Shown: in pieces, positions 9,615 to 19,441 of the stretch
How positions within the stretch are numbered: position 1 is the first letter of the stretch
Layout: every line of letters begins with the position of its first letter
Source of the DNA: Chitinophagaceae bacterium
GTDB taxonomy: Bacteria > Bacteroidota > Bacteroidia > Chitinophagales > Chitinophagaceae
DNA length: 64,000 nt
NCBI GenBank assembly: GCA_023957755.1
Contig: JAMLGT010000007.1
Span: 124,001 to 188,000 of the forward strand
Direction of reading: 5' to 3'
The notes under the pieces: model-generated
The model's input: only the letters and a program-made list of their open reading frames with translations
Told to the model about the DNA's origin: nothing
Databases searched by the model: none
Translations under genes and position numbers: made by a program

Positions 9615-10679
9615 ATGGAATCATCGCATCACAAAAGCATCTTAATTACAGGAGGGGCCGGATTCATTGGCTCACACCTTACCCGTTTATTTGTCACCAA
9701 ATACCCTGACACACGGATTGTCAACCTGGACAAACTCACGTATGCAGGCAATCTGGAGAACTTAAAGGATATTGAAAAGAAGGATAATTATTCTTTCATA
9801 AAAGGGGATATCTGTGATGGAGACCTGCTCAATAATCTCTTTGAGCAATACGCATTTGACGGGGTGCTTCACTGTGCTGCCGAAAGCCATGTGGACCGGT
9901 CGATCACTGACCCTTTAGCATTTGTAAAGACTAATGTATTGGGCACTGCAACGTTACTGAATGTTGCAAAAGAGTATTGGAAAGGCCACTTAGAAGGAAA
10001 GCTCTTCTATCATATATCTACCGACGAAGTATATGGCACACTGGGCGAAACGGGTTTTTTTACTGAAGAAACCCCATACGATCCCCGTAGCCCGTATTCG
10101 GCAAGCAAGGCATCGTCGGATCATTTTGTAAGAGCCTATTACCACACCTTCGGGCTCCCGGTAATCGTCAGTAACTGTTCAAACAACTATGGGCCTTACC
10201 ACTTCCCGGAAAAACTAATCCCCCTTTGTATTAATAATATCATACATAATAAACCGCTGCCCATTTACGGCAAAGGCGAGAATGTGCGCGACTGGCTTTT
10301 CGTGGAAGACCACGTAAGGGCTATCGACCTGATTTTTCATAAAGGTAAAGTAGGAGAAACCTACAATATCGGCGGGCATAACGAATGGAAAAATATTGAC
10401 ATAATCCGCGAACTCTGCCGACAAATGGATAAGAAATTAGGACGTGTAGCAGGTACTTCAGAGAAACTGATCACTTTTGTGAAAGACCGGGCAGGCCATG
10501 ATTTACGCTATGCTATTGACCCGACTAAACTCTCGGAAGAACTTGGATGGAAACCAGCACTGCAATTTGAAGAGGGACTGGCAAGAACTATAGACTGGTA
10601 TCTTGAAAACGGAGAATGGCTAAACCATGTTACCAGTGGCAATTATCAAAAATACTACGAGGGAATGTATGGAGGTTAA
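9615..10679 (+). CDS. rfbB: dTDP-glucose 4,6-dehydratase
   Basis: RmlB/RfbB makes dTDP-4-keto-6-deoxyglucose from dTDP-glucose, the second step toward dTDP-rhamnose and several amino-deoxy sugars. The Rossmann motif TGGAGFIGSH, the segment HCAAESHVDRSI, the STDEVYG motif and the catalytic YSASK are all present. The longest frame begins at 9555, but the ATG at 9615 gives the usual short lead (MESSHHKSILITGG) and was chosen. CTACTTTC lies five bases before the 9555 ATG and may be the promoter -7 region. It is followed after 33 bases by rfbA. No rmlC or rmlD is present in the window, so the fate of the 4-keto sugar is unclear. Confidence 0.95.
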   Translation: MESSHHKSILITGGAGFIGSHLTRLFVTKYPDTRIVNLDKLTYAGNLENLKDIEKKDNYSFIKGDICDGDLLNNLFEQYAFDGVLHCAAESHVDRSITDPLAFVKTNVLGTATLLNVAKEYWKGHLEGKLFYHISTDEVYGTLGETGFFTEETPYDPRSPYSASKASSDHFVRAYYHTFGLPVIVSNCSNNYGPYHFPEKLIPLCINNIIHNKPLPIYGKGENVRDWLFVEDHVRAIDLIFHKGKVGETYNIGGHNEWKNIDIIRELCRQMDKKLGRVAGTSEKLITFVKDRAGHDLRYAIDPTKLSEELGWKPALQFEEGLARTIDWYLENGEWLNHVTSGNYQKYYEGMYGG

Positions 10680-10712
10680 GAATTGAAGGAGAAAGAAAAA
10701 TTCTAAAAAAAA

Positions 10713-11570
10713 ATGAAAGGAATAATTCTCGCCGGCGGATCCGGCACAAGGCTCTATCCTATCACAATGGGGATCAGCAAACAACTGATGCCTATCTACG
10801 ATAAACCGATGATCTATTATCCGCTCAGCACACTGATGCTGGCAGGGATCAGGGAAGTCCTTATCATTACCACACCCGAAGATCAATCACAGTTTCAAAG
10901 ATTGTTAGGCGATGGAAGCCAGTGGGGATGCAGCCTTCAATATGCCATTCAGGAAAAGCCCAATGGACTTGCCCAGGCTTTTGTAATAGGAAAGGATTTC
11001 ATCGGAAAAGATGCAGCTGCTTTAGTGCTGGGAGATAATATCTTTTACGGCAGTGGCCTTAGTAGGCTTCTGCAACAATCAGCTAACCCTTCAGGAGCTA
11101 TTATTTTCGCCTATCCCGTAAGTGATCCTGAGCGCTACGGAGTAGTAGAATTTGACGAACAGCGAAACGCTATCAGCATAGAAGAAAAACCTTCACACCC
11201 GAAATCAAACTACGCCGTTCCCGGTCTCTATTTCTATGACAATTCTGTAATAGAAATTGCTGCCAAAATAAAACCCTCACCACGCGGAGAATATGAAATC
11301 ACTGACGTCAACCGGGAATACCTTTCCAGGAAACAATTGAAGGTAGCCGTATTCGACCGTGGCTTCGCATGGTTAGATACCGGCACTTTTGATTCACTTC
11401 ATGATGCTACCGAATTTGTTCGTGTAATTGAGAAAAGACAGGGATTCAAGATTGGATGCCTCGAAGAGATTGCATTCAGAATGGGATTTATAGACAGCAC
11501 ACAACTAGAGAAATTAGCTGTAAAATTTGAAAAAAGCGGCTATGGAGAATATTTGAGGAAGGTGAAGTAG
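10713..11570 (+). CDS. rfbA: Glucose-1-phosphate thymidylyltransferase
   Basis: RmlA/RfbA couples dTTP and glucose-1-phosphate to dTDP-glucose, the substrate of the preceding RfbB. The N-terminal nucleotidyltransferase signature [11 protein letters not shown] and the downstream segments [27 protein letters not shown] and [20 protein letters not shown] are diagnostic, and the 285-residue length is standard. It lies 33 bases downstream of rfbB on the same strand, a probable operon. This is the last gene of this plus-strand unit; the next two genes are on the other strand. Confidence 0.96.
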   Translation: MKGIILAGGSGTRLYPITMGISKQLMPIYDKPMIYYPLSTLMLAGIREVLIITTPEDQSQFQRLLGDGSQWGCSLQYAIQEKPNGLAQAFVIGKDFIGKDAAALVLGDNIFYGSGLSRLLQQSANPSGAIIFAYPVSDPERYGVVEFDEQRNAISIEEKPSHPKSNYAVPGLYFYDNSVIEIAAKIKPSPRGEYEITDVNREYLSRKQLKVAVFDRGFAWLDTGTFDSLHDATEFVRVIEKRQGFKIGCLEEIAFRMGFIDSTQLEKLAVKFEKSGYGEYLRKVK

Positions 11571-11723
11571 CGGGTAAACTCATAATCAGACACGGCAAAT
11601 CTCAGAAATTAAGATATTGTTTTATTGAGCAATTAATAAGAAACCACCCTGGGTAAGAAAATGGTTCTTATAATATTAGGCAGAAATCAACTATTCAAGA
11701 CTTCAAGTTCGAACAATGGGTTT

Positions 11724-12995
11724 CTATTGACGATTCACTTCATTTTCAAGAATAATGCCCGGCTGGGCTAATAATTGTAGTGTCCAATCATAGGGATTCA
11801 ATTCATAGATCTCGTTTTCAGATATATTCACATTATAAATATCGCCTGGTGTCAAAGTGTCAATCAGATAGATCATACGGCCATTACTCCAGATTTCATT
11901 ATCGCTGAACCGAATATTATTTGTTCCCCAATCGTGCATCCCTAATGAGGGATAAAGCGCTCCAAGCACTGACTCTCCCACATTTACAAACCTATTACCA
12001 ACCGCCGTATAATACCCACCGCTATTACTATGTGTAATGCAGCCTTCACTATGCCCGTTAATGGTTGTCGATATTTGGTTGGTGTTCTCAAAGAGATTGC
12101 CTGATAAATAGGAACTGACCTCTGGTTCTGTATTATAAACTTTATCGGCAGAAGTATGGAAAGCACTCCCATTCAAATCCTTAAAATGACAGTTGATAAT
12201 TACCGCATTGTGACCTAAAATTGTCTCACCGGGACTATTTATAAATGAACAGTGACGGTAGGTGGTAGGGCCTTTGGTCAGTGCAGTTACAGAAGCATTG
12301 AGTAACCATGAATAGGAGCCTCGATTATTGTCTCTGTTACCATCAAAGAGAAGATTTTCAAAACTACACTGTTGCCGGGGATACTCGCGAGGATCTATTA
12401 TCCAGAAAAAATTAATATTCTTAAACAAAGCTGTCCCTGCATCATACACTCCATTTCCATTGACCATTTTTCCTAATGGTGCATTTAGAAAAACGGTGTC
12501 GCCTGAAATTTTCAGAATAATATTTATTTGAGTGGTATTCTTGTACGAGACGTCATTTGCAATCAAAAAGCGATCGGGTACCCTCAGCCCTTCCGTCTTA
12601 TCCAGTAAAAGATATCTCGAATGTTCTGTAGCAGGTTCTTTTAGTTCATACCTGATCTGATTCTCCCTTATAAATGTTGCGGGACCAAAAAAATTAAGTG
12701 ACCTGGTTACAATCACGGTATGGTCTATCGTATACACTCTGCTTCCGAAATAAATATCAGAACCTTCAGGTAGGCTGTCTACCATCCTCTGAATTAATTC
12801 ATAGTCACTTTCTCCCGGAATCCTGTAATTTTCTATCTCAAACTTTTCTTTAGTCACAGGAACTATCTCATTTATATCCCGCTTGCATGAACTAAAAACT
12901 AATAGAAAAATGGTTGCAACCCAGAAATAACGTATTGCAACGCACTGCCGAAAAAGACACAGAAAAAAAACTTCATTATCACAGAGATTCTTCAT
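11724..12995 (-). CDS. Right-handed beta-helix lipoprotein
   Basis: A 423-residue protein with a lipobox-like LLVFSSCK (Cys about 37) after a longer than usual N-terminal region, so translation may begin inside the annotated frame at a non-ATG codon. The rest resembles parallel beta-helix proteins: many short segments of alternating beta and Asn-rich turns (SFENLLFDGNRDNN, CSFINSPGETILGHNAVIIN, SGNLFENTNQ, ISENEIYELN). Such folds are found in pectate lyases, uronate epimerases and polysaccharide hydrolases, but no catalytic residues can be assigned. The stop codon of the upstream beta-helix gene directly abuts this ATG, so they form an operon. The location, beside the Wza/Wzz genes, suggests a polysaccharide-processing or -binding role at the outer membrane. 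Confidence 0.7.
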   Translation of the reverse strand: MKNLCDNEVFFLCLFRQCVAIRYFWVATIFLLVFSSCKRDINEIVPVTKEKFEIENYRIPGESDYELIQRMVDSLPEGSDIYFGSRVYTIDHTVIVTRSLNFFGPATFIRENQIRYELKEPATEHSRYLLLDKTEGLRVPDRFLIANDVSYKNTTQINIILKISGDTVFLNAPLGKMVNGNGVYDAGTALFKNINFFWIIDPREYPRQQCSFENLLFDGNRDNNRGSYSWLLNASVTALTKGPTTYRHCSFINSPGETILGHNAVIINCHFKDLNGSAFHTSADKVYNTEPEVSSYLSGNLFENTNQISTTINGHSEGCITHSNSGGYYTAVGNRFVNVGESVLGALYPSLGMHDWGTNNIRFSDNEIWSNGRMIYLIDTLTPGDIYNVNISENEIYELNPYDWTLQLLAQPGIILENEVNRQ

Positions 12996-14519
12996 CTAAT
13001 TTGTAACCACTTTTTTGAATTCAGTTAACGCTTTATTCAATAAGTTATTTTTGAATTGTATGCCTTTCATCTGAGAGGGAGGCAGTGCAATAAACCCTGA
13101 AGGGATTTTCCCTTTTCCATCAGGCAGAGGGGTGAGTACATCACTGATATCGTTATCAGAAATCAGAATATTCTTAAATCCCGGCGGATTCTTATGCTTC
13201 GGGGAATAGGTGTCCGTCACTACAAAATATCCACCTACCATTTGGGGGTGTGTATTTTGCCGAAAGTTCGCAAAGCGGTTTTTATCAATAACAAGACTGT
13301 CAATACCCCACTTACTTCCTGCCACATTGATTCCTGAGTAGTTTAATCCCAAAAATAAATTAGAATCTATCACTGAATTTTGCAAAGAGTGCACTGAAAT
13401 ACCCCCTGAAACATTCCCCATAGAATCAGCCTGAATAGTATTATTCGTAATTCGAAGATTCACAACGGGCGCATTATTGGCAAGGTTTCTATCATAATTA
13501 TCTACATTCCCATTGGGCATCACAATACCCCACACAAAGATATCTTTATGCCTACTTCCCGTAGGGGCAACCAGGTGAATCCCATTTTGTGAAATTGTTA
13601 CATCTTTCATAGTGTCCATCAGCCAAAAGGAAATCCCTGTCACACACTGAGTAATCTCATTATTACTTACCACCACATCCTCCATTTTCGTCCCCATTGT
13701 ACTGCTGATATATATCGCAGGCCAGCATCCCACAAACTGGTTCTGAATTGCTACAGAATGGCTGCCATGCAACTCCAGGCCGCCACAATACCCTGTAAGT
13801 GCTTTGGAAACATCTTCCTGCTTCATCAGGTTGTTGCGCACTAATGTACTATCCCATTCACTATATACAAATGAAAAATCATCCTGGTAAGGATTCGTTT
13901 TACCATTTCCGGGATAGGTACCTCCATTAAAAAAACAACTATTCTCAACCTTGAGTCCTTTTCCCTTTCCCATGATATTCATCATTGTGCGGCCTGACGT
14001 GTTCTTCATAACCATTCTATCCACTGAGACTTCCGAACCATTTTTCACAAAAATGGCAGCATAGTTTTTCAGCACTCCTTCCGGAACAAGATTTCGGGAA
14101 CCATTCAGGTCTATTACAAAATCAGAAAACGAAATATCAGACACATTCAACCCAAAGAAAAGATGGGCATTTGCCGATGTCTCTTTACCGGAAAAAAGGT
14201 TATTTCCCAGTTTGATAACGGACTTTTCGCCCTCACCCATAAGCTTTATACCGGATTGTAACTTCAGAATATAGTTTTCCAGGTAATGATTCGTAACCTT
14301 AAAGGATGCCAGCAGATAGGTGCCTTTGGGAAAGTAAACCACTCCCCCGGCTTCTGCAGCAGCATTTATTGCCTTCTGGATAGACGCTGCATCGTCCTTT
14401 TTCCCATTTCCTCTTGCCCCGAACGATTTCACGTTAAAGTATATATCTTTTGCCCAAAGCGAATTGCCCGAAAGCAATACCCCTGCAAAAATTACCAATA
14501 TCAACTTTTTACAGCTCAT
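12996..14519 (-). CDS. Secreted pectate-lyase-3-type beta-helix protein
   Basis: A 507-residue exported protein with a signal peptide ending near SLWAK (residue 24). Directly after it comes FNVKSFGARGNGKKDDAASI followed by AINAAAEAGGVVYFPKGTYL, the signature of the Pectate_lyase_3 / GH28-like N-terminal domain. The remainder is a long right-handed parallel beta-helix with repeated N-x-[IVL] turns (VSNNEITQCVTGI, LRITNNTIQADSMG, VIDKNRFANF). The family includes lyases, epimerases and hydrolases of acidic polysaccharides. It is transcribed divergently from wza with about 100 bases between starts and precedes the beta-helix lipoprotein without a gap. The likely job is trimming or modifying the polysaccharide made by this locus; the exact activity is unknown. 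Confidence 0.78.
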   Translation of the reverse strand: MSCKKLILVIFAGVLLSGNSLWAKDIYFNVKSFGARGNGKKDDAASIQKAINAAAEAGGVVYFPKGTYLLASFKVTNHYLENYILKLQSGIKLMGEGEKSVIKLGNNLFSGKETSANAHLFFGLNVSDISFSDFVIDLNGSRNLVPEGVLKNYAAIFVKNGSEVSVDRMVMKNTSGRTMMNIMGKGKGLKVENSCFFNGGTYPGNGKTNPYQDDFSFVYSEWDSTLVRNNLMKQEDVSKALTGYCGGLELHGSHSVAIQNQFVGCWPAIYISSTMGTKMEDVVVSNNEITQCVTGISFWLMDTMKDVTISQNGIHLVAPTGSRHKDIFVWGIVMPNGNVDNYDRNLANNAPVVNLRITNNTIQADSMGNVSGGISVHSLQNSVIDSNLFLGLNYSGINVAGSKWGIDSLVIDKNRFANFRQNTHPQMVGGYFVVTDTYSPKHKNPPGFKNILISDNDISDVLTPLPDGKGKIPSGFIALPPSQMKGIQFKNNLLNKALTEFKKVVTN

Positions 14520-14573
14520 TTTCTATAGATTGCATTATACATTCCTATCTTCCTTACTTTTGGCCGGAATTCC

Positions 14574-14581
14574 TAAATTTG
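14574..14581 (+). promoter_or_regulatory. TAnnTTTG -7 element upstream of wza-like gene
   Basis: TAAATTTG matches the Bacteroidota -7 consensus and lies 37 bases before the wza-like ATG. A TTTTG stands 11 bases further upstream, closer than the usual -33 spacing. This is the best promoter candidate for the part A export/polymerisation operon. Confidence 0.5.
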
Positions 14582-14618
14582 CCTTTGCAGAGAAAAATTC
14601 TACTTAAAAGACTACTTA

Positions 14619-17063
14619 ATGACGCAATTCCTGAGAGCCGGGTTCTCTTTAATTTTCTCTTTATTCATGATCATTTCCGCTACTTCAGCGCAGACGAATC
14701 TACTGAATGTAAATGATTTGAGTGATATCAATATTGATAATTTTAGCGATGAAGAAATTGCTTCCTTTTACCAAAAAGCTATTGACGGTGGACTAAATGA
14801 ATCACAAATATTTGTTCTGTTACAGCAGCGTGGGCTCAGCCCTACAGAAACAGAAAAGCTAAAAATGAGGATCCAGGGCCTCGCAGGAAAAAAGAGTCTT
14901 CAGGCCGGGAGAGGATTTCAGGATACACTTACGCCATCCGGAGGGAAAAGATACGACTCCCTATTAGGAAAAGTGCCTATGCGCCCCATTATACCTAACT
15001 CATTAATCTTTGGCAGTGAACTGTTCGTATCCAATAGCCTCGTATTCGAACCCAATCTTCGGATACCCGCTCCGCCAAATTATTTACTGGGCCCTGATGA
15101 TGAAATAGTCATATCTGTATATGGATATAGTGAAAAAAAATACGACCTGAAGATTAATGAGCTTGGGGAAATCTATATTCCTAATGTAGGACCATTACTC
15201 ATCAGCGGGCTCACACTTGAACAGGCATCAGAAAAAATTAGAAACAAGCTGGCGACTACCATCTATACAGCCATTCGCTCCGGGCAAACCAAAGTACAGG
15301 TAACACTCGGGAAAATAAGAAGTATCAGAGTGACTGTCATTGGCCAGGCTACAAAACCGGGTACATACACTGTATCATCTCTGACCACTCTCTACAACAT
15401 CCTCTATCTGTGTGGGGGGCCCACTGAATTAGGCAGTTATCGTAATATAGAAATCATCAGAGGAAATGAAAAGAAAATAGCCGACTTGTATGAGTTTTTA
15501 GTGGAAGGAAGCCAGAAAGGAAATGTGCTACTACAGGAGGGCGATGTGGTCCGCATTCCATATTACGAAAATCAGGTAAGCCTTACCGGAAATGTAAAAA
15601 GACCGGGCAAATTTGAATTGAAACATAATGAAACATTCAATGACCTCCTCAAATATTCAGGGGGATTTACAGATAGCGCATACAGAGGGGCAGTCACTGT
15701 GGAAAGAATTACTGATTCTCTAAGAAAGATAATAGACCTGCCTGCGTCGGGCTTCGCCACGTTCAGAATCAAGGGAAGTGACAAATACACCATCTCAAAA
15801 CTACAGGACGAATTCGGCAACCGAATTTATATAACCGGCGCAGTACAGCGGCCCGGTCCCTATGAGTGGACAAAGGGGATAACCGCTAAAGATCTAATCA
15901 CAAAAGCGGGAGGGCTTACCGTGGATGCCTATACTCAGAAAGCATTAATATATCGCTACGAAGAAAACATGCAGCCGGAAATGAAATCGGTCAATCTGGA
16001 TTCAGTACTACAGCATGGTAATATCATCGGCCTGCAAAGAAACGACTCTCTTGTAATAAACACTATTTCTTTCTTCAAAGAAAAAGAAACCATTTCTATC
16101 AATGGAAATGTAAGGCTGCCATCTACCATCCCATACAGAAAGAATATGTTGTTGTCAGATGCCATTCAGTCGGCCGGGGGTATTACAGAGGCGGGCGACT
16201 CATCCAATGTGGAGCTTTCAAGAAGAATTAAGACTGCTAACGTAGAGGAAGCCAACCACCAGGAAAGTACTGTAATAAATATTAATCTCTATAACCACAA
16301 CGCAGCAGCTATCCCCCTTCAGCCTTACGACCTGATTTTGATTAAAGACAAACCCGGTTATATCAAACAAAGAACTGTAACAGTATTAGGAGAGGTAATG
16401 AGCCCGGGCATCTATGCGCTGGAAAAAAGCGGCGCCAGAATTACAGATGTAATGTACAGAGTTAAGGGATTCAAGGCTTCAGCAGACAGCAGTTCCCTTA
16501 TGATTCGGCGTGTGAGAAATCAGACGCTCCCTTTTCAGGAAAGGAAAAATACACTTGAACGGATTCTTAATATCGACCAGGACAGTCTGGCCAGAAATCA
16601 AAAACTCAGCAACGAGTTAAACAAAGACTTTGACCTGATTTCGGTAGATCTTACCAGCGTAATGGCAAATTCTGAAAGCCCCGCCAACCTGCAACTTGAA
16701 GATGGTGATATCCTCACAGTAGAACGGGCCTCAAATACGGTAAAGGTAACCGGAGAGGTTTACTTCCCCTCCGTAATTCCATTCAGGAAAGGAGAAAACC
16801 TCAAGTATTATGTGCAGCAGGCCGGAAACTTTATGCCTAGAGCCAGAAAGACCGGAGCACTCGTGATAAACCCCAATGGGAAAACCACATCGGTAAAGCA
16901 CTTCTTATTCTTCAAATCATATCCGGAAGTAACTGCCAGATCCGAAGTTTTCGTTCCCCAAAAAGAGATTAGCAATCGCCAGAGAATGGGTGCTACCGAG
17001 TGGGCGGTCATTATTTCGGCATTGGGTATCATCAGTAATATAATTATCAACGTCACGAAATAA
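14619..17063 (+). CDS. Polysaccharide export outer-membrane protein with SLBB domains (Wza-like)
   Basis: An 814-residue Wza-family protein that would form the outer-membrane/periplasmic export channel for capsule or exopolysaccharide. A signal peptide ends near ATSAQ. The poly_export domain starts at NYLLGPDDEIVISVYGYSEK. Several soluble-ligand-binding beta-grasp (SLBB) domains follow, recognisable by repeats of the type VTVIGQATKPGTYTV, VSLTGNVKRPGKFEL, IYITGAVQRPGPYEW, VTVLGEVMSPGIYAL and VKVTGEVYFPSVIPF. A hydrophobic C-terminal helix (EWAVIISALGIISNIIINV) may anchor it. It is about twice the length of E. coli Wza, as is common in Bacteroidota, and I see no lipobox Cys. The Wzz-like gene follows after six bases. 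Confidence 0.92.
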   Translation: MTQFLRAGFSLIFSLFMIISATSAQTNLLNVNDLSDINIDNFSDEEIASFYQKAIDGGLNESQIFVLLQQRGLSPTETEKLKMRIQGLAGKKSLQAGRGFQDTLTPSGGKRYDSLLGKVPMRPIIPNSLIFGSELFVSNSLVFEPNLRIPAPPNYLLGPDDEIVISVYGYSEKKYDLKINELGEIYIPNVGPLLISGLTLEQASEKIRNKLATTIYTAIRSGQTKVQVTLGKIRSIRVTVIGQATKPGTYTVSSLTTLYNILYLCGGPTELGSYRNIEIIRGNEKKIADLYEFLVEGSQKGNVLLQEGDVVRIPYYENQVSLTGNVKRPGKFELKHNETFNDLLKYSGGFTDSAYRGAVTVERITDSLRKIIDLPASGFATFRIKGSDKYTISKLQDEFGNRIYITGAVQRPGPYEWTKGITAKDLITKAGGLTVDAYTQKALIYRYEENMQPEMKSVNLDSVLQHGNIIGLQRNDSLVINTISFFKEKETISINGNVRLPSTIPYRKNMLLSDAIQSAGGITEAGDSSNVELSRRIKTANVEEANHQESTVININLYNHNAAAIPLQPYDLILIKDKPGYIKQRTVTVLGEVMSPGIYALEKSGARITDVMYRVKGFKASADSSSLMIRRVRNQTLPFQERKNTLERILNIDQDSLARNQKLSNELNKDFDLISVDLTSVMANSESPANLQLEDGDILTVERASNTVKVTGEVYFPSVIPFRKGENLKYYVQQAGNFMPRARKTGALVINPNGKTTSVKHFLFFKSYPEVTARSEVFVPQKEISNRQRMGATEWAVIISALGIISNIIINVTK

Positions 17064-17069
17064 TAACCT

Positions 17070-18098
17070 ATGGCTGATAATACCCACACAGTATCTTCTG
17101 GCGGCAAGCCTTCTTCTCTGATTAGGACGATTAAGTCTGATGTAAGAAAACTACTTCGCTACTGGTGGATATTCCTACTCGCGGGCCTGCTTGCCGGAGG
17201 TATTGGAATTGTTTACTCTATTTATGCAAAGCCCAAGTTTCAAAGCAGAGCTACCTTTGCGTTAGACGATGGCGATGCCAACCGCATAGGAAATATACTG
17301 AACCTCGCCTCCCAATTTGGTTTGAATATCAACAGTGGAAAAAGCCTCTTTGCGGGAGACAATATTCTGGAAATTATCAAAAGCAGAAGAATCATTGAAG
17401 AGGTGTTGCTTACAACAGATACATTTAATCAAAAGCCCTTCACTTATCTTCAGTACTACATAGATAAATCCGGTGACAATACAGACAACATAACATTTCC
17501 CCCAGGACAAGACAGAAAAAATTTTTCACACGAGCAGGACAGCCTCCTGAACCGCTATTATAAAAAATTTCATAAGACACTGATTATCGCAGACAGGCCC
17601 GATAAAAAACTGAGTATTTACGAAATAAAGGTCACTACCCCCGACGAAGTTCTTTCAAAGAAAATTACTGACAAACTTCTGGACGCCACTAACCTTTTCT
17701 ATACAGAAATCCGGACGAAGAAGTCTCTGCAAACACTGGAAATTCTTGAAGAAAGGGCCGGCACAATGAAGCAAAATCTTAATAAAAGTTTTTCTGAGCG
17801 TGCCGGCGTTCAGGATGCTAACATTAGCCCGGTGTTTGAAAGTGCCACTGTGCCTGTACTTAAACAACAGTCCAATATACAGGTGTATGGAGCCGCTTAT
17901 GCAGAATTGTTCAAGAATCTGGAGCTTGCAAGATTCCAATACCTCAATGAAATACCCATAATGCAGGTGATTGATGCGCCTACCTACCCAATGGAAAGAA
18001 TCAATATGGGAAAATTAAAGGCAGCTATTTTGTTTGCCTTCCTGGCAGAGATGCTTGTGCTTTTGATTCTGGGAGTAAAGCACCTCCTGAAAGATTAA
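17070..18098 (+). CDS. Wzz-type chain-length determinant / polysaccharide co-polymerase
   Basis: A 342-residue inner-membrane protein with an N-terminal transmembrane helix (WWIFLLAGLLAGGIGIVYSI, residues about 31-50), a large periplasmic domain and a second helix at the C-terminus (AAILFAFLAEMLVLLILGV). The proline-rich segment PTYPMERINMGK just before the second helix is typical of Wzz/PCP proteins, which set polysaccharide chain length together with Wzy and Wza. There is no cytoplasmic BY-kinase domain. The gene is six bases downstream of the Wza-like gene and 39 bases upstream of wzx. Confidence 0.88.
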   Translation: MADNTHTVSSGGKPSSLIRTIKSDVRKLLRYWWIFLLAGLLAGGIGIVYSIYAKPKFQSRATFALDDGDANRIGNILNLASQFGLNINSGKSLFAGDNILEIIKSRRIIEEVLLTTDTFNQKPFTYLQYYIDKSGDNTDNITFPPGQDRKNFSHEQDSLLNRYYKKFHKTLIIADRPDKKLSIYEIKVTTPDEVLSKKITDKLLDATNLFYTEIRTKKSLQTLEILEERAGTMKQNLNKSFSERAGVQDANISPVFESATVPVLKQQSNIQVYGAAYAELFKNLELARFQYLNEIPIMQVIDAPTYPMERINMGKLKAAILFAFLAEMLVLLILGVKHLLKD

Positions 18099-18137
18099 AA
18101 TCGATACCGTTTCAGCGGTTTCTCTAAAAGACGGACA

Positions 18138-19436
18138 ATGGAATTATTTGCCAGATTTAAAAAGGATTACTTCAATTATCTGGTCAGTATTATATTACCT
18201 GCACTTATTTCCGGAGTCTCTATCCCGGTTTTCAAAAGGATGCTCGGAGCCGAAGGATACGGGCAGTTTGCCTTATGGCTAAACGCTATACTGTTAACAA
18301 CATCCTTCATCACAGGATGGCTTGTGCAAAGTATTATCCGCTTTTTCCCGGCAAGCACCGATAAAAGGGATTTTTACCAAAGAAGCCTCCGGCTATTGAT
18401 ACTAGCACTCCCTATTGCTATAATACCGGCAGGTATTCTTGCATGGACAATTTCAGGAAAGGCCATTCTGGTCGTACTTTGTATTGTAGCGCTTATAAGC
18501 AGCTCATTTCAATTTGCCATCTTACCTGTCGCCCAGTCATTTTTTCTGTCGCGAAAAATTATTACATCAGAAATCATCAGAACAGTGATTTACTTTGCCG
18601 GTGGCATACTGTTAATTACATTGACTGATCTGCATTACCTTACCAGTCTCCTGCTTGCTGTGGCAATTTCCTATATCTGCTCATTTACTTTTCTTTACAA
18701 GACCTGTAATTCCAGGACACACCGGGAACCAGTCGCAGATACAGCAGAGAGCAATTCGTCACAACTTATCAGAAAGTTTTATTCATACGGAGCTCCTTTA
18801 TCCCTCTGGTTTGTGTTTACTTATTTACTAACCTATATCGACAAACTGTTTTCCATCCATGCTTTTGGAGCTACCTATCAGGGTAACTATCAGGCCATGT
18901 TTGACTTTATTGGGAAAAGTATCACTCTGCTGATCACACCCGTAATATCAGCGCTATTTCCACTGCTCACTGCAGCTTACGAATCAGGTAATAGAAAAGA
19001 GATCAGAGGCTTTATGATCAAAATCTTTCTATACGAATTCTCGGGATTCATCCTCGTAAGCATCGGATACTGGATATTTGGGGCAGACCTGCTTTTTTAT
19101 GTCCTGGATATCCCGAAAACCTTTAATTATGAACTGATTGGGTTTATCATCATTTGCGGAACCTTTGTCTGGCAGTTGGCCATACTTATCCATAAAAGAT
19201 TTGAATTAAACCTCAAAACCAGATTTTTATTAATTGCCGTAATAATCGCGTTTCTTTGTCAGGTATCATTTTATTACCTTATGAGAGAAACCGGGAATGA
19301 ACTTGCTGCTCCTCTGGGTTTTCTAATTGCTTCACTGGTATATTTTACAATAGTGTCTCTACCTGAACTGGGCTCATTATTAAAAATGCAAAACCATAAA
19401 TCAGGCCCTGGTCAGCAACCGGCACCAAACAGGTAA
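18138..19436 (+). CDS. Oligosaccharide flippase, Wzx-like (first of two)
   Basis: A 432-residue polytopic membrane protein of the MATE/MOP superfamily, with about 12 hydrophobic segments. The N-terminal region (LVSIILPALISGVSIPVFKR then MLGAEGYGQFALWLNAILL) matches Wzx/RfbX-type polysaccharide flippases, and TYIDKLFSIHAFGATYQGNY corresponds to the start of the second half. It would flip undecaprenyl-linked repeat units across the inner membrane. It lies in the order wza-wzz-wzx-wzy, with five bases to the next gene. A second flippase is present at 25242. Confidence 0.87.
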   Translation: MELFARFKKDYFNYLVSIILPALISGVSIPVFKRMLGAEGYGQFALWLNAILLTTSFITGWLVQSIIRFFPASTDKRDFYQRSLRLLILALPIAIIPAGILAWTISGKAILVVLCIVALISSSFQFAILPVAQSFFLSRKIITSEIIRTVIYFAGGILLITLTDLHYLTSLLLAVAISYICSFTFLYKTCNSRTHREPVADTAESNSSQLIRKFYSYGAPLSLWFVFTYLLTYIDKLFSIHAFGATYQGNYQAMFDFIGKSITLLITPVISALFPLLTAAYESGNRKEIRGFMIKIFLYEFSGFILVSIGYWIFGADLLFYVLDIPKTFNYELIGFIIICGTFVWQLAILIHKRFELNLKTRFLLIAVIIAFLCQVSFYYLMRETGNELAAPLGFLIASLVYFTIVSLPELGSLLKMQNHKSGPGQQPAPNR

Positions 19437-19441
19437 ACAGA

